Of a DNA stretch of 64,000 nt, positions 11,101-20,738 are shown piece by piece (position 1 is the stretch's first letter; the number at the start of each line of letters is the position of its first letter). A program made the translations under genes and the position numbers. Origin of the DNA: Gyrodactylus bullatarudis (taxonomy: Eukaryota > Platyhelminthes > Monogenea > Gyrodactylidea > Gyrodactylidae); the NCBI GenBank assembly GCA_012064415.1, contig SSNU01000039.1, forward strand, positions 82,249-146,248. The letters run 5' to 3'. A model generated the notes under the pieces. The model had not been told where the DNA came from. It ran no database searches and saw nothing but the letters and a program-made list of their open reading frames with translations.

Positions 11101-13860
11101 CGTCAAAAGCATCTTTCAGGTCGATGGATAATAATTTTTTAAAAGAATGGACCAATTTCAGTTCTTCTAAAACCATTGTCAAAAATCTAAGTAACTTATG
11201 TCAGGCTAGGAATTTTGTTATTGTAAGTTGAATATTTATATTTTAAGGAAAAATTCTTAGCAAAGCAAATAGAAAGAGGGCTAACCACAGCAACTTTTGT
11301 GTTTGACTGCTGGAAAAGTCCGAATTCCCTTAGATTTCTCGCCGTGGGAATATTTTTTATTGACGATACATTTTCCGTATTCACCACAATACTTGATGTT
11401 ATCGAAGTGAAAAATGAAAAGTCGGAGACTTTAGAAGTGGCTGTACAAGAAGTGGTACACAAATTTCCTTCGATGATGAATATAAAGAATAGATATTCAT
11501 GTACGGATGGGGCTTCTAACATGAAGAAGTTCGCCCGGATTTCTCTCCTGATAAATCAGAGCAACGATCATTGCGTTGCACATAGACTAAATCTATGTAT
11601 CCTTAAGGCTCTTTCTGTTAATTGTATTTCATTTTTAGTTGATAAAATTGTAATTTTTGTGAAAAATATTAACAAGTTTGATAGAGAATTGTTCAAAATC
11701 GCTTCAAGCAGAAATAACCTATCCCCTATAATTTTCCCTTCTTATTCCCAAACAAGATGGTATTCCCTTGAGCCAGTCTTGAAAAAACTCATAGACTATC
11801 AGAAAGTCTTTGATACTATTGTTAGTAGTTTTATTGTTCATTTTCCCTTTTTATCTGAATCTGATTTTACATTTATTAGAAATATTTATCCTATTTTTTT
11901 AAAAATCAAAGTTATTACTTTGGAAATGTGCCAAAAGAGTGATATTATTATAGAATCTTTATTATCTGAAATTTATGAATTGTACTATGGTTGCCAAATC
12001 CTTAAAGCTAAATCAACCAATATTGATACTAATATTTTTATTAACGCCTTATCATCTGAAATATTAATTAAATTTCCCAAGCTTGGCGTATCAAATAGAA
12101 TCTACGCCGTGGCTGATTTATTAAATCCGAATTATAAAGGAATACATTCGCAGGAGGACAATGATAAGAAGTCTTTAATTCAAGATTTCAAGGCGTCTTT
12201 TGGAATCGTGGAGAAGGAAATCAATCCCAAAAGATTGAAGCCAAACTCAGAAGTATTTGATACAGTAAAACATTTTGTACGATGGAAAGTACAAAAGCAA
12301 AACTGCACGAACTATTCTGAGATTTCTCAATTCCTGATGACAAATATTCCTGAGACGGTGAATACTCTCACCTGGTGGAAAGAGAATAAGTCAAATTTCC
12401 CTCAACTCTACATCTTGGCCAAAAATGTCTTCTCGATACATGTTTCATCTGCTCTTTGTGAGCAAATATTCAGTGAAGGGAAAAAATTTATGACTGATCT
12501 GAGGAGAGGCCTTAAGAACCAAACTCTTGTGTCATTGATACTGATATCAACATCCATGAAGAAATTCAAAGTCAACATGGAAGAACATTTCAGGACGCTA
12601 ATCAATGAGGGCCGATTAGAAACGGATGAAGAGATTCCTGTTTTGAAGTAAATCAATTTGATAATCCTTATATTAAGTAGCCAAGAGTCTTCAGATGAAG
12701 AAGAATCAATATATTCGCGACTATATCGTCAGATATCAAGTCCAACGACAGTGTAAGTTATCTAAAATTACAAGTATTTCTTAGATTATCTTCCCAAGAT
12801 TCAATAGACAGCCAAAAGTCCTTAAAGTATTCCAAATTTTTTGAATCTACAAAGGATGAAATAGAATCATTTGGAAGCTCAACAATCGAACTCCATGAAC
12901 AACCATGTTCTTCCAATAACATTCCTGTTGTTTCAGTACAGGCTCATGATCAGCCATGCTGTTCTAATAACATTCCTGTCACTGCAATAGAAGCCAATGA
13001 GCAGCAATGTTATTCGCACAATATGCCTAATATGTCATCTTCTAGCAGGGTTCAGGACAATTCGTTTACAATTTCCGAAATATGCAAGAATAATGACGGA
13101 AGCAAACTTTTTAAAGTTTTATTAAAGAAATAAAGTATTTTATCAACCAAAAGAATTTTTATTAACTAAGTAAGTTGCCATATTGAATGTTGATCAGCTT
13201 TTGAGCTTTCTATTTGACATAATTAACTGTTTGACAAGATTAGAAATTATTTCATTTTTACAGAAATTCAATTTGTTGCAATTTCTTTAAAAATATCTGT
13301 AAAATTACCTGTAATATAGAATCTTTAAATAAGCATTTTTACAGAAAATAATTTTCTACAGATATAGATATTTCCACACACTATAAGAATCTATCCACTT
13401 GATTTTGCTAATATCCCGGAATGTAACTGATTTGTTGGAATATTTTAAAAAACTACTCACCCGGATCCTTTCTAAAGTCGTAGGGGGCACTTCTCAAAGT
13501 ATAACTCTTAACATAGTATTTGTTGTACTTTTCCAGATATTTTGTCAACTTTGAAAAGTATCTGAATAGGGAACCGAGGTTGTCAGTTGAATCTGTGTCG
13601 CCCCAGCCAGGAAAGATGACACCCTGTAAACCTTTTCTTATTGTTCTATTCGTACTTTTGTCGAAATCAAGACTCAGCTGATCAAAGTAGGCACGAGACA
13701 ACGCCATATCGACAACATTCAACCACAAATGATGCTGTTCATGTCCGATAATTGACCATCCCTGGGAGCCTCCGTATCCGGGTATGGTGATGACAGGATT
13801 TAGTCCGTCAGCCAGATAGACAGAGAATATAAGGAAAATAGAAATGACCTCTTTCAGCAT
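8125..13860 (-). CDS. PLA2G15-like: Lysosomal phospholipase A2 / LCAT-family acyltransferase (PLA2G15-like), complete, 3 exons
   Basis: Exons on the minus strand are 13860-13461, 9967-9548 and 8444-8125. Phases match at both joins (G|TG and A|TG) and give 379 residues, close to the usual ~400. The N-terminus is a signal peptide (MLKEVISIFLIFSVYLADG). The LCAT-family landmarks follow in order: NPVITIPGYGGSQ, APYDFRKDP, the nucleophile elbow SHSMG (Ser165), GPFGG, EDADGTVN with the catalytic Asp near 330-332, and GYDH with the catalytic His359. The family cleaves phospholipid acyl chains in the lysosome or transfers them to other lipids; this assignment is by homology from memory. Donors are GTGAGT and GTAAGT, acceptors TTATTAG and TTTTTAG. 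Intron 1 (3.5 kb) contains a hAT transposon and a small inverted-repeat element on the opposite strand. The N-terminal region around residues 30-60 is shorter than in vertebrate PLA2G15 and lacks its early cysteine pair. Confidence 0.92.
10072..10175. repeat. Dispersed repeat (copy also at 36980-37080, inverted)
   Basis: AATAAATTTCCTATCGAATG through CTGAGGTTTGAATGAATAAT to ACGTGTGATAGAAC reappears as its reverse complement at about 36980-37080. It has no coding potential and is probably a MITE fragment inside intron 1 of the phospholipase gene. Confidence 0.6.
10213..10623. mobile_element. MITE-like inverted-repeat element (~411 bp)
   Basis: The ends GCAGAGAGGTTTACACTAAC at 10213 and its complement ending at 10623 form terminal inverted repeats of about 48 bp, continuing through AAGAGTATATTCG with one or two mismatches. 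Flanking sequence adds a looser inverted repeat (AGAGGGGTT). A 60-codon minus-strand frame inside (10562-10380, MNILSIIEFESREEINKFLD and onward) looks partly coding but is not recognised. No clear target duplication was found. Confidence 0.6.
10699..13383 (+). mobile_element. hAT-superfamily DNA transposon with perfect TIR start and 8-bp target duplication
   Basis: The element begins TAGTGTGTGGAAATATCT and ends with the reverse complement (ATATTTCCACACACTA). It is flanked on both sides by the identical 8-mer TAAGAATC (10691-10698 and 13384-13391). The YAGNG-type terminus and the 8-bp duplication are the hallmark of hAT elements. Length is 2685 bp. It carries the transposase gene described separately and lies inside intron 1 of the phospholipase gene, in the antisense orientation. 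The intact duplication points to a fairly recent insertion. Confidence 0.93.
10854..13133 (+). CDS. hAT transposase, four exons joined by 25-32-nt introns
   Basis: Proposed exons are 10854-11222, 11248-12649, about 12680-12751 and about 12784-13133. The intervening segments of 25, 30 and 32 nt start GTAAGT or GTAAAT, end AAG or TAG, and restore one continuous frame. An N-terminal BED zinc finger (CCRICKKKL, then HLKCFH) covers about residues 20-50. The RNase H-like core follows, with TDGASNMKKF and the HCVAHRLNLC box. The C-terminal hAT dimerisation region reads HVSSALCEQIFSEGKKF near the end of exon 2. The last two exons add a Ser-rich tail with two imperfect copies of a CSSNNIPV unit. No internal stop is needed once the tiny introns are removed, so the transposase may still be intact. 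If the introns are not real, the gene has three small disruptions instead. Confidence 0.75.
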
Positions 13861-14207
13861 GTGTTTTTGAAAAGTTTTCTCTCAAATTGCTATAAATACT
13901 ATTTATTAAATATTCATCTCAAAGGATCAAAGATCATCCACTTTTGAGAATATATTCAAAATAGTCATTGAATAATTTTATTTTGTCTTGTAGCAATTTA
14001 TGACATCTTTCGATGAAATCTCAAGTCTATTTTATTTTCTCTTGAGCTTTTTTCTATAAAGAGTCAAAAGATAATCATTGACCTAATTTAAATAACTATT
14101 GAACAGTGAGAACCACAGTCAATAACTTAGAGAGAAACAAGTTGAATGACAAATCAGACGTAGCTTCTCACAAATAGTGGAATGATATGTTGTATTCGAA
14201 TTTATAT
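13861..14207. other. Upstream region of the phospholipase gene
   Basis: AT-rich spacer containing the presumed promoter of the minus-strand phospholipase gene. A TATA-like stretch lies about 30-45 bases upstream of its start codon. No gene is seen. Confidence 0.3.
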
Positions 14208-15024
14208 GTTACCGTGAGTATGGGAAATCAGTGAGTGGACGGAAATCGTTTATTGAAAATGGGAAATATTTACCCTTTTCACTGAGTTTTCACTGAAACC
14301 TTCACCGTGAAAATGGGAATAGACGGTAACCCCTAATAAGAATGGAAATTATCTCAAACAATGAGATTTTTTTGTATTCAAAGGCTTGTTTCTTTAATCA
14401 TGTTGTCTTACTTTTCACACATACTTTTGGTTAAACTTTTTATGACCATTAAGAGTTTATTACATTCTCGACTTCAACTTGAAAAAAATATTTTACTTTT
14501 TTCTACATTTTCTTCCATATTTTACACATAGTCAAATTCCAATTAAAATATTGAGAATTATTTCCAGATTTATTTTGACTATAGTTTATTTAGATTCTAC
14601 ATTTTCGACTGCACTTTCTTCAATTTTACGTTTTCGACAAGAATTATGATATTTTAAAATATTCACTATGAAGAATAGCATGGTCGTTCTTGAGTACAAT
14701 TTCTACTCGGTGACCAGACATCTAAAACGGGAAACCATGCTGCTTCAATTTATAATTTTTCCATTTTATACAAAAACATAATTTCTACTCATTGGGAATT
14801 TAGTTACGGTCCTCAACCAAGGCAAATCTTTTCTTCTGCATCATGTTTCTTCCTTGTTTTTTATTAATGGTCATCAAAGGTTTAACCAAAAGTCTGTGGG
14901 AAAAGTAAGACAAAATGATTGAAGAAACAAGCCTTCGAATACAATAAAATCTCATTGTTTGAGATAATTCCCATTTTTACTAGTGATTTCCGTCCATTCA
15001 CTGATTTCCCATATTCCCGGTAAC
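14208..15024. mobile_element. Inverted-repeat (MITE/foldback) element, ~817 bp
   Basis: The left end GTTACCGTGAGTATGGG and right end CCCATATTCCCGGTAAC are inverted. The match continues through GGGAAATCAGTGARTGGACG, AATTATCTCAAACAATGAGA and AGGCTTGTTTCTT to about 170 bp per arm. The left arm carries an extra ~100 bp (about 14250-14345). The flanks are TATAT and ATATA, a possible short target duplication. No coding sequence is seen inside. Confidence 0.7.
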
Positions 15025-15115
15025 ATATATAAGGCAATTTCGTACCCTCACACACATCCATGTGTTGAATTCAGAATCTTAACAAGGTTTATGCTATGAG
15101 TTATATCTTATTTTT

Positions 15116-16269
15116 TAGGGATAATGACAAAAAGTGTATCAAAAGGGAGAGAAAATAACAAATCTTTAGACACTTCTTAAATCAATATACACGATATATT
15201 TACAAAACTTATATCAAAATTGACAAATCATTAGTCAGTCTATTCGAGCATTGACAAAACTTATATCAAATTTAACCAATAGTATATCAGAATTGCCTAT
15301 AATTAGGATGTAATAAACTTGAATTTAATTTTGAAGGAATTTGAATCCTGCCGGTCATGAATATCTTGATAAAATTCCTCACTCCTATTGGGCTGAATAT
15401 GCAATTACTCGTTGTAGATACGGCAATCTGACTTCGAATATAGCAGAATCTATGAATGCTTGGTTTCTAAGCTTAAGAGCATTACATCCTTTTGAATTCA
15501 TCCTCCGATTTGTCGACAAAACCTATGGAGATTTTCGAAAGAAATTGCAAATCCATCTTTGCAATAAAAGTACATACCCGTCTAACTTTGAAAAAATAAT
15601 TAGAGCTATTGATCGACCAATCAAAAAAATTGTTGGTCCAGCAAACAGATGACAATAATTTGTTCAGAGTTGGAAAAGACAATTCAAACTCTTTATACAA
15701 CATTGTGGACATAAATAATAATTTGTGCTCATATAAATTTATGGTTCACAATGGATTTCCATGCGAGCATATCATGGCTACGTTATTAAACCAGAGCCGG
15801 GATATTTCAAATTTTATACCTGAAGTGTTCAAGAATGAAAATCTATCTGCCACATGTAACTTGAACTTTAATTTTTGCGATATTGAAGAGCTCAAAACTT
15901 TTGAAATTGAATCATTATTGGTTAGTCGCAAAAAAGGTAGACCGAAGAGAAAAAGAATTCGCTCATTGGCAGAAAAAGTTCTAAAATGTTCAAACTGATT
16001 TTTTTAGAATATAAATATAAATCTTCTATTATGATTATCAATTTTCTATTATTATTTGACCATAATTTTAGTCTAATTACAATTATAGGCAATTCTGATA
16101 TATTATTGGTTAAATTTGATACAAGTTTTGTCAATGCTCGAATAGACTGACTTATGATTTGTCAATTTTGATATAAGTTTTGTAAATACATCGTGTATAT
16201 TGATTTAAGAAGTGTCTAAAGATTTATTATTTTCTCTCCCTTTTGATACACTTTTTGTCATTATCCCTA
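15116..16269. mobile_element. Mutator-like element (MULE) with ~190-bp terminal inverted repeats
   Basis: The arms run from TAGGGATAATGACAAAAAGT at 15116 inward to about 15306, and as the reverse complement from about 16079 to 16269. They agree over about 190 bp with only a few differences. Long TIRs plus a MULE-type transposase fragment with a SWIM-like zinc finger inside define the element. At 1154 bp it is a deletion derivative. A 9-bp target duplication is not evident. Confidence 0.85.
15341..15998 (+). pseudogene. C-terminal fragment of a MULE transposase, one frameshift
   Basis: Two overlapping frames (15341-15652 and 15609-15998) are consecutive parts of one protein and need a single-base frameshift near 15635-15650. 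The first has the plant/animal MuDR-type stretch with SNIAESMNAWFLSLRALHP. The second has a SWIM-like zinc-binding motif (CSYKFMVHNGFPCEHIMA) and a KKGRPKRKRIRS tail typical of MULE transposases. The N-terminal and catalytic DDE parts are missing, so it cannot work alone. It lies between the element's two long inverted repeats. Confidence 0.8.
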
Positions 16270-16283
16270 TTTTCTATTATTAA

Positions 16284-16570
16284 AAACTTAAACTTGTGTA
16301 AAATTGATAGATTACTTTTTCGAAGCTAATGTGTTTCCATCTTCGATCAACTCATCAGGGTGTTCATATCAAACAGATTCTAAGAGAATATCGAAAGCTT
16401 AGGTCTCTTGTAAATTAATTTTAACCAAATAAACAAAAAATGAACCTTACGAGGAAAATCAGATTAAATCAAGAAGAAAATCTTTTCATTCTGACCAGTT
16501 GATCGAAGATGGAAACAAATTAGTTTCGAAAAAGTAATATATCAATTTTACACAAATTAAAGTTTGAACC
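16284..16570. mobile_element. Small foldback/MITE next to the MULE (~290 bp)
   Basis: The left arm (ACTTGTGTAAAATTGATAGA through TTTCCATCTTCGATCAACTC) and right arm (GTTGATCGAAGATGGAAACA through ATCAATTTTACACAAATT) are inverted copies of about 75 bp with several mismatches. It starts only about 15 bases past the MULE end. It is non-coding. Confidence 0.65.
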
Positions 16571-16670
16571 TTGATTAAAAGTGAACTTTCTAGGTTCTTA
16601 AAAATTTTCGCTATCTCTAAAGAAGATCTATTTTATTCTACGAAATAATGAAATAAGAAGAGCTCTTAAC

Positions 16671-16749
16671 TCCTTCGATCCCAGAGGTCGTTACGACCTC
16701 TAAATCAACAGTTTTAGGCGATCGTTGCATTTTAACGGGTTCGAAGGGG
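16671..16749. mobile_element. Tiny piggyBac-like MITE (79 bp) between TTAA sites
   Basis: The sequence between TTAA at 16667-16670 and TTAA at 16750-16753 starts CTCCTTCGATCCC and ends GGGTTCGAAGGGG. That is a 13-bp inverted repeat with two mismatches and resembles the ends of the 544-bp element at 52688-53231. It also contains the near-palindrome AGAGGTCGTTACGACCTCT. Confidence 0.55.
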
Positions 16750-16753
16750 TTAA

Positions 16754-17239
16754 TTACAGAAAACTCCAATATTCTTGTAGTTTTGCAAAAATTAATGGAT
16801 ATCCCTGAAAACATCTTAGTTTTTCTTCTTGAAAGCAGCTTACTCGGAGATTATCGTGCTCTGTGACGCCGAAAATCTGAAGAGGTTAGAACTTGAAGGT
16901 TATAAAAAAGCGTGAAGGACCACGAAGGACCATGATGTACCGCGGAAAATATTCAAAATTTCACAAGGAATTTTATTGGCTTGTCTAGTTTTCAGTTTAG
17001 CTAAAAATTTGAGTTTTTAAAGCTTTGTTGTGGGGATCTGAGAGGTCTTGAGGACAAGAACATAAAATAGAAAAAGATTTTATGCAGTTCTACTTGTAAG
17101 GGATTTTTTTTTCAAAATTTGCGCTTTCATTCTTCTAGCTCATCCAAAAATCAGGTCTTAATCGAGTGTAAAGATGAGTGTTTGTAAATTATGAATGGAA
17201 CCCTAGAGTAAAGCAAGTTCATTCAGATAATAAAGGAAT
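16754..17239. other. Upstream region of the 776-residue gene
   Basis: AT-rich, without supported genes or repeats. It presumably contains the promoter and 5' leader of the gene that starts at 17240. Confidence 0.3.
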
Positions 17240-19762
17240 ATGAGAAAGATTACAAAAAAGATCTTCACCTTTCTAAATAACTTTAAAAGATTCAAGATAT
17301 TTCACTTGAACAACAACTCGAGTTGCTATCATCAAACAAATTATTCCTTCTTCTCTGATGACGAGAGCTTGAACACTGTAAAGAATCAACTTATTGAAAA
17401 TTGCAATAACTCCAACAGAAATCCAGAGGAGAGAGTGAATATTGAAGGAAATTCCCAAAATGTTAGAAGAAGATGTCACAGTTGGGATACAACGAAAAGA
17501 TTCTTCACCAGGTTAATCACTCAAATCGGTGACTTTGAGCCAAGTTTTAATAACACAACAAAATCGCATGAATAATTTTGAAATTCATTCAAAAATTATG
17601 AATGAAAATTTTAATTTATTTGAATAAAACTATATTATTATAAGTAGATTATAAGTTTATTATTTCTTTTTCATTCCACCAGAGGGTCTACAGAGTTTAT
17701 TTATGCCACATGAGCCGAATATTATTAGTTTAACCGAAGGTAAATTGGAGGCTTTTAACACATTTGATTTTTTCAAGAAGATTTAGCACAATATTTGATT
17801 GATAAGAATGATGGTATTGCCATACAATTGTTTGATAAATCATTAAATGTTAAAATACGAACAATTGGCGAAGATAACCTGGAGTTTATTAAAGATCACG
17901 AGTGGAAAATGTCCCTGGAGAAGTATAGGAATAAAAAACTCAAACTAGCAGCATTAAAAGAAGAGGAATTACGAGCTCTGCCAATGCCGCAAACCCTGCC
18001 AACCAGGAGAAGATATGATGACAAAGATATCGAAGATGTCACCTATAATTCTGAGATGAAGCGTTACGTAGAACAATTGATTGAAAAGGAGAGTATTAAT
18101 TCTAGAAATCAAGCTCAAAAGCCTACTGGCTCGAAAACAGAGCTAAAGTTAAGGGAAGCACAGAGTTTTGAGAAAAGTCATGGATCCACTGACTTTGTCC
18201 CTGAAATGAAACAAAAATCCAAGCATAGGACAAAGTCTAAAAGTAAATTTGTCAACGATGATAAACACAGGGCTGAAGAGAACTCAAGTGAATCGAAAAA
18301 CAATCAAAATCTTGACCAGAATAATATGCCAAAAGTTAAGGAATTTATAAGTGAACATTTTACCTCAAATGATGACACAATTAATACCGAAGCTTTCCGT
18401 CATTTATTGCATGATAGAAAGTCAAACTTTGATGAATTTCCCACTGAGGAAACTATTCCGCCATCCTTTCGGACACAAGAAACCCTCAAGAGTAGAAAGA
18501 GTAAAACTATGGGGAAAAATAACGCGAAAACCTCTTCTGTTCCGTCTTTGGCATCTTCTAGTAAACTTCCACATTCAACTGTTGATACAATGAGTGTCAA
18601 TTATCATAGTAAGCGGGTTAAAAGTGAGGACTTGATCCCAAACATTCACGACTCGAATTATCAAATTTACGATGGTGTAATATTGCAAAAGGATGATGTC
18701 TCTTATAACATTACAAAATTGGACATTATTAACAAGGGAAATGGTAACAATACCAGGAGGAGTGTTAAAAAACCGGAAATAAATCAAAAGAAGAAATCCT
18801 CCTCGTCTTCTTCGTCTTCTTCAACAATTCAACAAAATGTACGCCAACTAGCAGACTCGGTGTACATCTTTAAGAATATGAAAAAGACCCCAACATCGTC
18901 AGAGACACCTCCGGAAGCGGAAAAGATTCACGTCAAAGTCGACAAGAGGCAGAATGCAAAATGTAATTTAAAAAACGTTCATAAATCTGGAATAAATCGT
19001 TCAAATATTTTTGGTTTTCCAGGTATAAAAGAGAATGAGGAGTACCCATCTTTTGAGATGATCTCAGAGAGTGGGACTCGCTCCAATCTTTTGCGCAGAA
19101 AGTCTATTGAAAATATAATAAATAACCTGCCGTCATCAAAAGAGTCGCCGACAAAAAGTCCCAGCGATAAGGATGACACTCTTTCCGCCATCAAAAGTAA
19201 CTCAAGCAAAACCCCGGCGAAAACCGCAATAAAGCCAAAAATGACTGAGAAGGGATTCACTCTGAAGAATAGGTCTTCAACTCTCGAGAACATTCCTCGT
19301 GTCTTGAATAAGCCGGAAGAGTATCCTATTTTGATCGATAGGCCTCGGACCAGCTATCAGTTACAAATGAACCAAAAAGTCAACTCTTACCATGAAGACA
19401 TGCCAAGCTCGAAGGGTGAACAGAAATATCCAGCTGAGAAAAGTCTCGATGACGAAAGGTATCTAAGAAGAGAAAAAAAGAAACATGAACGAAAGAGGGC
19501 CATGTCTGTTGGCGCGACAACTGATATCCTAGCTCCTCTACTTGAACATTGTAATGAACCTCAGATAATGAATAAGATTTTGTTGAACCTCTTAAACTCA
19601 GTTATGAAGCAAAAGACCCAGGAGAAATGTTATTCTCATCAAATGAAATTGATCAAGTATCGAGAGAAGCTTAAAAATCGAATAGCTAGTGAACGTCATT
19701 GGAGACATCACCATGGATTCGTACCCCATAGAATGCATCGATGTCAGAATTGTATTTTATGA
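17240..19762 (+). CDS. Unrecognised 776-residue Ser/Lys-rich protein (possible member C of the local family)
   Basis: The proposed exons are 17240-17528, 17683-17739 and 17778-19762. Phases fit exactly (G|AG, then G|AA), the total is 2331 nt, and the introns are 154 and 38 nt with GTGACT/CCACCAG and GTAAAT/TTCAAG ends. Without splicing, the long frame has no ATG near its 5' end and the first frame stops at 17575. The protein is basic and disordered. It has a poly-Ser run near 18797-18820 (KKKSSSSSSSSS), many SK, KS and TP sites, and a C-terminal helical module (ILLNLLNSVM, then QMKLIKYREKLKNRI) similar in pattern to the proteins at 695-1273 and 1381-2148. It ends HHHGFVPHRMHRCQNC. AATAAATAAA follows about 80 bases after the stop. 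Function is unknown. Confidence 0.65.
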
Positions 19763-20738
19763 TTGCAAAAAGAAGTAATTGTATTTATTTTTCAATATTA
19801 TCTGCAAGAATATGATCAATACAATATTTAATTTCTAATGAATAAATAAACTTTGAGCAATCATGTGTTTTTTCAATTATTTCAAGAATAAGTTATCAAG
19901 TAACAATGTTATGTCTCGCCTGAATAATTAAAGTACTATTCCAATACCCATTTTGGAAATAATTTGTGTAACTACCCATAAGTAGCTAGCATATATTAAA
20001 AACTAAATAGTATTTAGTAATTACAATGGTTAAACTAGTGGATTTCATAAACTCAATTTGAGATTAACAAACCAACTGAGCGAGTCTAATTAAGGTTATG
20101 ATTGATGAGACTTCAAATTAAATTTCGTTCGGAGGTTAAAGTCCAATCGTTCATTGAAAGACTTCAAATCAAGAAAAATTATCTAAGTAATCCCAATCTA
20201 CTTCAAAGTAGTTATTGAAAATAATAGATTATATTTATAAATATCTTTAATTCTCTATATAAAGGATAGTCTAAGATGAATTAAAAAGATTTATCTATAG
20301 ATTCAAATTATAGTTATGAACGATAAAATATTTATTTATATTTTTCTTTAATCCAACTTTTGATGTTTCTTCAATGTTTATTATTACAATTCTATTTGAA
20401 AGGATCAGGTCTAATGTATTATTGAAATCTTGAAACCAAAGACGGAGTCCTTCCTTATCTTAAAATTTATTCTACAAATATTACAATGAGGATTACATAT
20501 ATCCTTATACAATTAAGTAATGATAATACAGTAAGTGGTGGATAATCAATAAAAGTTAATACAATGGGCTATATCAAATTCTATGTTCATTTGGGAGGTG
20601 CGCTTAGTTTGGTCTTTTTTCAATATGTCAATAAAAAGGGGGTATGTATCACAGATGGAAAATGCTGAAAAAATAGCGGATAAATTTTTAGGGGTATGTT
20701 AGTTTTTTAGTAGGCGAGAGGAAAAATTCGAATGATTG
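19763..20738. other. Convergent 3' flanks
   Basis: This holds the 3' flank of the plus-strand 776-residue gene and of the minus-strand Fos-like gene. It is AT-rich with several possible AATAAA signals on each strand. No gene is seen. Confidence 0.4.
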
